Shown here piece after piece: positions 57,808 to 64,000 of a DNA stretch of 64,000 nt. Each line of letters starts with the position of its first letter. The first letter of the stretch is position 1. This stretch comes from Rhizobium sp. Root708 (GTDB lineage: Bacteria > Pseudomonadota > Alphaproteobacteria > Rhizobiales > Rhizobiaceae). Made by a program: the position numbers and the translations under genes. The notes under the pieces were generated by a model. It was not told the DNA's origin. It ran no database searches and saw only the letters and a list, made by a program, of their open reading frames with translations. The stretch lies in NCBI RefSeq assembly GCF_001429725.1, contig NZ_LMHV01000023.1:372767-436766 (forward strand), given 5' to 3'.

Positions 57808-58356
57808 ATGCACAGCATCGAAAACCAGATCGTCGATTCAAGCTTCTCGGCGATCATCAACGCACCGATCGAGAAGATCGACATTCCGACCTGGTGCTTC
57901 AACCTGCCGGAAAAGGAATACCAGGGGTGCTCGCCCGCACACATCGCAGCCGGTTTCACGACGGCGCCTGACGGCACGCGGATGTCGATCAATGTCGAGA
58001 CGATCGGCGGGAGCCTTATGGTCCAGCATTATCACGAGACCCTGGGCGAAAAACACCATCTGATCCTCGACTCAGATTCCGACGTCTTCACGCCGAATGG
58101 CCGGGTCACCATCCATGTCACCTGGGAACTGAGCGTGAAAAAAGTCGATGCGTCTCATTGCGAATTCACCAACAGGGTCCGGTCCTACGCGACGGACGAA
58201 ATGATGACATTCCTCGACCGCCAGGGCATCCCGTTCGAGCTTTTCCGCACGCAACGCCAGCCGATGTCCATTGCGCACAACAAGGGCGAGACACCGCTGT
58301 TTGCTGCCAGCATCGAACGTGCCGCACTGAAGAACGCATCCACGAAAGCGGCCTGA
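57808..58356 (+). CDS. Hypothetical protein, possibly SRPBCC-like
   Basis: A 182-residue soluble protein, start at 57808 with GGAG 6 nt upstream. The early SFSAIINAPIEKIDIPTWCFNLP and the middle RVTIHVTWELSVKKVDASHCEFTNRV suggest a START-like sheet, but I cannot name the family. No signal peptide is seen. It lies between the crotonase and isochorismatase genes and is probably cotranscribed. Confidence 0.65.
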   Translation: MHSIENQIVDSSFSAIINAPIEKIDIPTWCFNLPEKEYQGCSPAHIAAGFTTAPDGTRMSINVETIGGSLMVQHYHETLGEKHHLILDSDSDVFTPNGRVTIHVTWELSVKKVDASHCEFTNRVRSYATDEMMTFLDRQGIPFELFRTQRQPMSIAHNKGETPLFAASIERAALKNASTKAA

Positions 58357-58374
58357 CCGGCGAAGGAGTATTCA

Positions 58375-59010
58375 ATGACAGAGTTATCCTTCGACCGGAA
58401 CAACACCGGTCTGCTGGTGGTCGACCCCTACAACGACTTCATCTCGGAAGGCGGCAAGATCTGGCCGCGCATCAAGGAGGTCGCCGAAGCGAACAACTGC
58501 GTACCGCATATGCTGGAGGTGTTGACCGCCGCCCGCGAAGCGAAGCTACGCGTCTTCTTCGCAATGCATCATCGCTATCGCCCGGGCGACTACGAGAACT
58601 GGAAATTCGTGGCACCGATCCAGCGCGCGGCGTGGAACCGCAGGAGTTTCGAGTTCGGGACCTGGGGCGGCGAATTCCGAGCCGAATTCGTGCCTGTCGC
58701 CGGCGAAGTCGTTGCATCCGAGCACTGGTGCTCCAGCGGCTTCGCCAATACCGACCTTGATCTCGAGTTGAAACGGCATGGCATCCAGCGGGTAATCGTG
58801 ATCGGGCTGGTCGCCCACACCTGCATCGAGGCCACCGTCCGCTACGCTGCGGAGCTTGGCTACGACGTAACAGTCGTCAAGGACGCCGTCGCCGACTATT
58901 CGCCGGAAATGATGCATGCGGCGCTGGAGATCAATCTCCCCAGCTATGCCAGCGCGATCGTGGATACCAAGGAAACCATTGCCGCGATTGCGCTTGCCCA
59001 CGCGTCATAA
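58375..59010 (+). CDS. Isochorismatase-like cysteine hydrolase
   Basis: A 211-residue protein. The acidic residue is in LLVVDPYNDF, and the nucleophile Cys in GLVAHTCIEATVRYAAELGYDVTVVKDAVADYS. The family includes nicotinamidases, N-carbamoyl-sarcosine amidases and isochorismatases. It starts 18 nt after the preceding gene and ends the operon; the next gene converges. Confidence 0.9.
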   Translation: MTELSFDRNNTGLLVVDPYNDFISEGGKIWPRIKEVAEANNCVPHMLEVLTAAREAKLRVFFAMHHRYRPGDYENWKFVAPIQRAAWNRRSFEFGTWGGEFRAEFVPVAGEVVASEHWCSSGFANTDLDLELKRHGIQRVIVIGLVAHTCIEATVRYAAELGYDVTVVKDAVADYSPEMMHAALEINLPSYASAIVDTKETIAAIALAHAS

Positions 59011-59088
59011 GCCTTGGTCGAAACAGCAGGCAATATCCGGCGGGCGCAAACGTGCCCGCCGGATTTTCTCTGTGACAAAAGCCGATCG

Positions 59089-59682
59089 TCAGACGTCCGC
59101 CGCCTTGGCGGCCATTGTGGCCTTTGCCCACCAAACGAGTTCATCGAGCGCAGTCTTGGCAGACGGCAGAAGACTAGCTTCGATCTCTTCGATCGGCTTG
59201 TTGCCGCCCATCGGAAACACCGCGAAGAACTCTCCACCGCCGATGTGAACGGCCGCGTGTGTGGAAACCATCTGCAGCTCGACGCCAATGCCGCGCAGAT
59301 GTTCGAGCGCGCGCGATCCGCCGGTACTCCCGTAGGCGATAGCCGTGAAGGGCTTGCGGCTCCATTCCGTGTAGGCCTGGTCCAGCGCGTTCTTCAGCAC
59401 CCCGGTGATCGAGCGATTGTATTCTGCGACGACGAAGATGTATCCATCGTAGTGGCCGACGGTTTTCTGCCAGCGGACCGCTTCGGGGTTCTGGCTCGGC
59501 GCCCAAGCGTTTGATGCCACCTCGTCGAAGAACGGCAGCGGATGGTCGCGCAGATCGACCAGTTCGACATCGACGTCGTCGCGCGCCCTGGCTTGCTTCA
59601 GTATCCATTGGGCGGGCTTGTCGGCAAAGCGGGTCGGACGGGTCGAGCCGATAATGACGGCAATTCTTGGTTTCGAAGCCAT
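59089..59682 (-). CDS. NADPH-dependent FMN reductase (flavodoxin fold)
   Basis: A 197-residue protein. IAVIIGSTRPTRFADKPAQWI binds the flavin phosphate, and VVAEYNRSITGVLKNALDQAY is the second signature. It probably supplies reduced FMN or acts as a quinone or azo reductase. It is the last gene of a four-gene minus-strand operon beginning at 62961. Confidence 0.92.
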   Translation of the reverse strand: MASKPRIAVIIGSTRPTRFADKPAQWILKQARARDDVDVELVDLRDHPLPFFDEVASNAWAPSQNPEAVRWQKTVGHYDGYIFVVAEYNRSITGVLKNALDQAYTEWSRKPFTAIAYGSTGGSRALEHLRGIGVELQMVSTHAAVHIGGGEFFAVFPMGGNKPIEEIEASLLPSAKTALDELVWWAKATMAAKAADV

Positions 59683-59730
59683 GCTATCCTCATGTTTGTT
59701 GGTTTGTGTTGATGACCCTCTTTCCCAGGA

Positions 59731-60759
59731 TCATTTGCTGTTCAGGGCGTCCGCATACGCATAGAGCCCAGGGGAACCTCCGGTCATCAGAAACAGGACG
59801 TTTGATCCAGCTGCGATAACGCCGGCTTCGATATCGGCAAGCATACCGGCGAACGCCTTGCCCCCGTACACCGGATCGAGAAGCAGGCCCTCGGATCGAC
59901 CGACGATTTTGACCGCCTCGACCATATCTGGCGTCGGCATGCCGTAGCCGCCGCCGAGCTGGCCGCCACTGATCGTCAAGTCCTTGGGCTCTACCCGTTC
60001 ATTCCTCGATAGCATCTGGAGCACCGAGTTGACCTTATCCACGGTCGCGAGCACGCATGCGTCGGCGGGCGACAGGACGGTATGCGCCAATATCCGCGAA
60101 GGATCGCCTCCTGCGATCACGGTCGCGGCCGCCAGACCTGCATGCATGCCGCCGCTGCCATTTGGAATGACGATATGATCGAACGCCATTCCCATTTCGG
60201 CCGACTGCATGGCGATCTCGAAGGCGCCGTCGACATATCCAAGACACCCGATCAGCGTCGAACCACCGAGGGTGGCCACGAAAGCCTTTCCTCCAGACGA
60301 GGCGATCTCGGATGCCCGACACGCGGCAAAAGCACCCGCATCGTCTCCTTCAGCGAGGATATCGAGGCGTGCGCCGAACAATTGATCCAGTAGCACGTTG
60401 CCATTCGCCTGATAGATTTCGCTCTCTCGCGGCACCATCTGCACAAGAACCAGTTCGCAGGACAACCCGATCCTCGCACAGGCTGCCGCGGCGAGCCTGG
60501 CGAAGTTCGACTGAACTCCACCGATCGCAATGATCGTGTTGCACCCCTCGGACTTGGCCTGCCCGATCAGGAACTCGAGCTTGCGGAGCTTGTTGCCGCC
60601 GCCGCCGAGCTCCATCAGATCGTCTCGTTTCGCCCATATGGAGACGCCTTTGCGCCGATCCCCAAGCATGTGTTCGAGACGAGCCAACCGCTGGACCGGC
60701 GTTGATCCCTGCATCAGGCGCACGCGCGGGAACCGGTTCAGTAAATCGGTGGCAGTCAT
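59731..60759 (-). CDS. PLP-dependent ACC deaminase / D-cysteine desulfhydrase family enzyme
   Basis: A 342-residue fold-type II PLP enzyme from the ATG at 60759. The Schiff-base Lys is in ELGGGGNKLRKLEFL, followed by IGGVQSNFARLAAAAC; the phosphate-binding loop is GSGGMHAGL. Whether it is ACC deaminase or D-cysteine desulfhydrase cannot be decided by eye. It follows the SDR gene by 66 nt and precedes the FMN reductase gene by 48 nt. Confidence 0.88.
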   Translation of the reverse strand: MTATDLLNRFPRVRLMQGSTPVQRLARLEHMLGDRRKGVSIWAKRDDLMELGGGGNKLRKLEFLIGQAKSEGCNTIIAIGGVQSNFARLAAAACARIGLSCELVLVQMVPRESEIYQANGNVLLDQLFGARLDILAEGDDAGAFAACRASEIASSGGKAFVATLGGSTLIGCLGYVDGAFEIAMQSAEMGMAFDHIVIPNGSGGMHAGLAAATVIAGGDPSRILAHTVLSPADACVLATVDKVNSVLQMLSRNERVEPKDLTISGGQLGGGYGMPTPDMVEAVKIVGRSEGLLLDPVYGGKAFAGMLADIEAGVIAAGSNVLFLMTGGSPGLYAYADALNSK

Positions 60760-60825
60760 CGCGTATCTCTCATTGAGGTATCTGGGTGTGTCGGACGAAG
60801 CCGGCCACACCATTTGACGTCTTCG

Positions 60826-61635
60826 TCAGGACACCAGCGCTGGCGCCCGATAGCGCGCAGCCGGCGTATTACGCGACAGGTTTGGCATCAGCTTCTGCCG
60901 GGCAGCCTCATATGCGTTCCAGTCGTCGGCATTAGGTACGGACGGCAGGGTTATCAACTCGCCCATATCAAGACCGGCGAGCGCGGCATCGACAGCGTCC
61001 TCCGCCTTCATGATGATCTGGTCGGGCAGATGGTCGAGCGAGCCACCAGAGGCTTCCCAAAACGGGGTTTCGACAGCGCCCGGAAGCACGGCCTGGATCC
61101 GAATGTTTTTCTCGGCCAGTTCCTTCTGCAGGGAGAACGTCAAGGCGATGACGAATGCTTTGGTCGCTCCATAGACGCCATTCAGAATCTCAGGCGCGAT
61201 GCCCAACGCGGAGGCCATGTTGATGATCGTGCCGTGTTCGCGCGCGACAAACGACGGCGCGACGGCATAGACCAGCCGGGTCAAGGCTATCACGTTGACC
61301 TTGATCATCCTCTCCATTGCCTCGACGTCGGACATGAGCAACGGCTCTACCGCGCCGACCCCGGCATTGTTGACGAGCATGGTGATCGACGGATCGCTGC
61401 GCAGGATTCCTTCGACCTTCAGAAGGTCGTCATGCTGGCCAAGATCCGCCCGAACGGTTTTCACGGCTCGACCCGTGGCCTGCCCGATTTCCTTGCCGAC
61501 CCTCGTCAGCGCTTCCTGGCCGCGGGCGACGAGGATGAGGTCGTATCCGCGACGCGCCAGCCTGTCGGCGTAGAGCGCTCCGATGCCCGACGACGCGCCC
61601 GTGATGAGCGCCGTGCCTCTTGGAAAATTCGTCAT
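60826..61635 (-). CDS. SDR family oxidoreductase with canonical active site
   Basis: A 269-residue SDR from the ATG at 61635, with ALITGASSGIGALYADRLARRG, MLVNNAGVG and the intact YGATK catalytic pair. It follows the epoxide hydrolase gene by 39 nt. It is the only SDR of the four in this window with the full Tyr-Lys motif. Confidence 0.9.
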   Translation of the reverse strand: MTNFPRGTALITGASSGIGALYADRLARRGYDLILVARGQEALTRVGKEIGQATGRAVKTVRADLGQHDDLLKVEGILRSDPSITMLVNNAGVGAVEPLLMSDVEAMERMIKVNVIALTRLVYAVAPSFVAREHGTIINMASALGIAPEILNGVYGATKAFVIALTFSLQKELAEKNIRIQAVLPGAVETPFWEASGGSLDHLPDQIIMKAEDAVDAALAGLDMGELITLPSVPNADDWNAYEAARQKLMPNLSRNTPAARYRAPALVS

Positions 61636-61674
61636 AGTGTTTCTCCTTGCTTGACGTGCAGCCATGGGTGATCG

Positions 61675-62961
61675 TCAGCGCAACGTCCTGAACGCCGCAC
61701 GCAGTTCTGATGTGAAGAGGTCTGGTTGTTCCCAGGCGGCGAAGTGTCCGCCCTTGTCGACTTTGTTGTAGTAGATGAGGTTGTGGTAGGCCTTCTCGGC
61801 CCAGCTCCTCGGGGCCTGGTAGATTTCGCCGGGAAACACGGTAATTGCTGCGGGGATCTTGATGTCGACCGCGTTGAAGTTGTTGGCGTTGTTCTCCCAG
61901 TAGAGACGTGCGCCCGAGGTGGCGGTTCCAGTGAACCAATAGAGAGAGATGTCATCGAGCATCTCATCCCTCGTCAACGACTTCTCCGGGTCGCCGCCGC
62001 TGTAGGTCCAGTCCGCGAACTTGTCGTAGTACCAGGCGGCAAGACCGGCAGGCGAATCCGTCAACGCGTAGCCCAGTGTCTGCGGCCTCGTGACCATCAT
62101 CAGAGCGTACCCCGCACCCTTCGTGTAGAGGGCGTTCATCTGTTCGTAGGCGGCCTTCTCGTCTGCTGAAAGGCCGGCCCGGGCAGGTTCACCATCTGCG
62201 AGCGCCTTGGCGATATCGGGAGGAACGGTCGCGGGCATGTTCGTGTGAATGCCGAGCAATCCTTCCGGCGCCTGGGCGGCCATCTTGTCGGATACCACCG
62301 CGCCCCAGTCGCCGCCCTGCGAGACGTAGCGGTCGTAACCGAGCCGCTTCATCAGCACGTGCCAGCCGCGCCCGATGCGATCGGGCCCCCATCCGGTCTC
62401 GGTCGGGACCTCCGAGAAGCCGTATCCGGGCATGGAAGGAATGACGACATGGAAGGCGTCCTCGGCAGTGCCGCCGTGCGCGGTCGGATCGGTAAGGGGC
62501 CTGATCGTGTTGACGAGTTCAAGCACCGATCCCGGCCAGCCATGCGTCATGATCAGAGGCAGCGCGTCCTTGTGCTTGGACTTGACGTGAATGAAGTGGA
62601 TATCGAGGCCATCGATCCGCGTCATGAACTGCGCATGCGCGTTCAACTTCTTCTCTCCGCGTCGCCAATCGTATTCGGTGCCCCAATAATCGACGAGAGG
62701 CTTCAGCTTCTGGAGCTGCGCGCCTTGTGAGCGGTCCGGGACAGTTTCTCTGCCGGGCCAACGGGTGGCGCGAACGCGGCGCCGCAGTTCGTCGACTTCC
62801 TTCTGCGGGATAGCGCACTTGAAGGGCCGGATTGCGTCGTCTCCCATTGCCGCCTGAACCGGCTTCGGCAAGATGCCGAGCGCCGCCGTTGCGGCCGTGG
62901 CTGCGAGCAATTCACGCCGCGTCGGTGAGGATGCGGCATTGGTTTTAACTTCTGCGGGCAT
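61675..62961 (-). CDS. Exported epoxide hydrolase
   Basis: A 428-residue protein from the ATG at 62961. SPTRRELLAATAATAALGILP is a twin-arginine signal. An epoxide hydrolase N-terminal domain (KCAIPQKEVDELRRRVRATRWPG) precedes the alpha/beta hydrolase core with HGWPGSVLE, nucleophile Asp in QGGDWGAVVSD and His in DKGGHFAAWEQP. It opens a four-gene operon controlled from site e, 66 bp upstream. Confidence 0.92.
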   Translation of the reverse strand: MPAEVKTNAASSPTRRELLAATAATAALGILPKPVQAAMGDDAIRPFKCAIPQKEVDELRRRVRATRWPGRETVPDRSQGAQLQKLKPLVDYWGTEYDWRRGEKKLNAHAQFMTRIDGLDIHFIHVKSKHKDALPLIMTHGWPGSVLELVNTIRPLTDPTAHGGTAEDAFHVVIPSMPGYGFSEVPTETGWGPDRIGRGWHVLMKRLGYDRYVSQGGDWGAVVSDKMAAQAPEGLLGIHTNMPATVPPDIAKALADGEPARAGLSADEKAAYEQMNALYTKGAGYALMMVTRPQTLGYALTDSPAGLAAWYYDKFADWTYSGGDPEKSLTRDEMLDDISLYWFTGTATSGARLYWENNANNFNAVDIKIPAAITVFPGEIYQAPRSWAEKAYHNLIYYNKVDKGGHFAAWEQPDLFTSELRAAFRTLR

Positions 62962-63026
62962 GATGTCCTCCAGATCAGGCAATTGGAATGTGTCATAGGG
63001 ATCGTCCCTCCTTCCCTCTGACGCTA

Positions 63027-63096
63027 TTGCACGAAGGTATGGGCGATACCTTTGGACCGGCTGACCGCGCGCTGAAGATCCGACACCTTCGCACAA
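63027..63096. promoter_or_regulatory. Pair of 24-bp regulon elements, site e
   Basis: Plus copy 63027-63050: TTGCAC-GAA-GGTAT-GGGC-GATACC, preceded by CGCTA, a perfect match to the consensus. Minus copy 63096-63073: TTGTGC-GAA-GGTGT then a diverged tail. They face each other between the divergent epoxide hydrolase and VOC genes. Confidence 0.78.
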
Positions 63097-63178
63097 TGGA
63101 CAGGCACGCAGGCGACGGCGCATTGTTTCCGGGACGGCTGTTATGCCGCGGACCAATTTCAAATCGAGGGAGATCGAG

Positions 63179-63847
63179 ATGGCTATCCAGGAACCGAACA
63201 GGCCGACGGTCGCACATGCCCAGCACATCGACATGAAACTCGAGGTCGTCGTCATTCCCGTCTCCGACGTCGATCGCGCCAAAGTCTTCTACACGGGACT
63301 CGGCTGGCGGCTCGACGCTGACGTCTCGGGCAAAGACGGCTTCCGTGTCGTGCAGGTAACCCCGCCTGGCTCACCCTGCTCTGTCATCTTCGGATCGAAC
63401 GTGACGGCCGCAGCTCCGGGCTCCGCTCAAGGACTTCATCTCATCGTGCCCGACATCGAGATCGCCCATGCCACACTCGCTGCCCGTGGCGCCGAAATGA
63501 GCGGGGTCTTCCACGACAGCGGCGGCGTCTTCCATCACAAGGGCACGGACCACCGTCTGTCTGGCCCCCACCCCTCGCGTTCGAGCTACGGCTCGTTTGC
63601 CTCCTTCTCCGATCCGGACGGAAATGGCTGGCTCTTCCAGGAGGTCACGGCAAGACTACCTGGACGTATCGACGCCGGTGGCGCCGCATTCGCGTCGGCG
63701 AGCGACCTTGCCGCTGCGCTGCGGCGGGTCGCCGCTGCTCATGGCGAGCATGAGAAGCGACAAGGCGGACAGCATGACCACGATTGGCCGGACTGGTACG
63801 CCGATTACCTCGTCAAGGAGCAGACAGGCGCGACGTTGCCAGCCTGA
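63179..63847 (+). CDS. VOC family protein with His-rich C-terminal extension
   Basis: A 222-residue protein from the ATG at 63179 (GGAGATCGAG upstream). The VOC core (KLEVVVIPVSDVDRAKVFYTGLGWRLD, HLIVPDIEIAHATLAARGAEM, FSDPDGNGWLFQEV) parallels the protein at 48524. The extra C-terminal part (AAAHGEHEKRQGGQHDHDWPDWYADYLV) is acidic and histidine-rich and resembles a small domain seen at the end of some VOC proteins. No gene is seen in the last 150 bp of the window. Confidence 0.9.
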   Translation: MAIQEPNRPTVAHAQHIDMKLEVVVIPVSDVDRAKVFYTGLGWRLDADVSGKDGFRVVQVTPPGSPCSVIFGSNVTAAAPGSAQGLHLIVPDIEIAHATLAARGAEMSGVFHDSGGVFHHKGTDHRLSGPHPSRSSYGSFASFSDPDGNGWLFQEVTARLPGRIDAGGAAFASASDLAAALRRVAAAHGEHEKRQGGQHDHDWPDWYADYLVKEQTGATLPA

Positions 63848-64000
63848 ACTGATCGCCCCACGATTCCACGAGAGTTAAGCTCCCCCGGCAGCGCCCACGA
63901 ATAGCCGTTCTGTTGGCGACCGCGGCCACCTCCCCGCCTCAGCTTGGCGCAAGGGCGCCGGCTCGATCGGACCGGCGCTCCTGCTTTTCAACCAGAGACC

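Noticed and set aside
60776..60800. GGTATCTGGGTGTGTCGGAC near the start of the PLP enzyme gene as a further operator copy
   Set aside because: The spacing between the half-sites differs and no TTGNAC block is present.

Overview
The window reads like an accessory stretch of a Rhizobiaceae-type alphaproteobacterial genome (Rhizobium, Agrobacterium or Ensifer relatives). The grounds are a GC-rich sequence, a class Ib nrdHIEF operon behind a cobalamin riboswitch, and many LysR, GntR, SDR and ABC-uptake genes. Protein families were assigned by eye and nothing was searched. No replication, partition, rRNA or intact tRNA genes were seen. Decayed genes are frequent: an ABC ATPase, rmuC, msrB, a LacI regulator, a nitrile-hydratase-type alpha subunit, a RidA gene and an MFS fragment. 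That fits a plasmid, chromid or genomic island, but some of the breaks could be sequencing errors.

Layout. 0-5.5 kb: ABC ATPase remnant, SDR, LysR, an ArsR-SRPBCC pair, a ClpP paralogue and an rmuC remnant. 5.5-9.8 kb: nrdHIEF on the minus strand with a cobalamin riboswitch and a probable NrdR box over the promoter. 10-17.8 kb: an SRPBCC protein, a LysR regulator, a siderophore-type ABC importer with a methyltransferase, and an exported beta-lactamase-fold hydrolase. 18-21 kb: a hypothetical protein and an ion channel with a C-terminal zinc ribbon, flanked by a degenerate tRNA-like repeat. 21-29 kb: a catabolic operon (GntR, PdxA-like dehydrogenase, TctCBA transporter, TIM-barrel isomerase, DhaK-DhaL kinase). 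29-32 kb: a periplasmic methionine-sulfoxide repair operon (msrB broken, DipZ-like, msrA). 33-37 kb: a PhcB-like methyltransferase divergent from a GGDEF-EAL protein. 37-39.4 kb: a split nitrile hydratase/thiocyanate hydrolase-type operon overlapping an aquaporin gene. 39.6-44.4 kb: a GNAT, a large winged-helix STAND regulator and an orphan LuxR regulator.

44.8-63.9 kb looks like one functional island of small redox and detoxification enzymes: DJ-1/PfpI, tautomerases, DsbA-like, SDRs, VOC proteins, epoxide-hydrolase folds, an RclC-like DUF417 protein, an LLM flavoenzyme, nitronate monooxygenase, an exported crotonase, isochorismatase-type hydrolase, FMN reductase and a PLP deaminase-like enzyme. 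Six intergenic regions in this island carry copies of one 24-bp element, TTGNAC-N3-GGTRT-N4-GATACC. In four of the six, two copies face each other, mostly between divergent transcripts. This shared operator, apparently undescribed, is the most interesting signal in the window and suggests a single regulon, probably responding to electrophile or oxidative stress.
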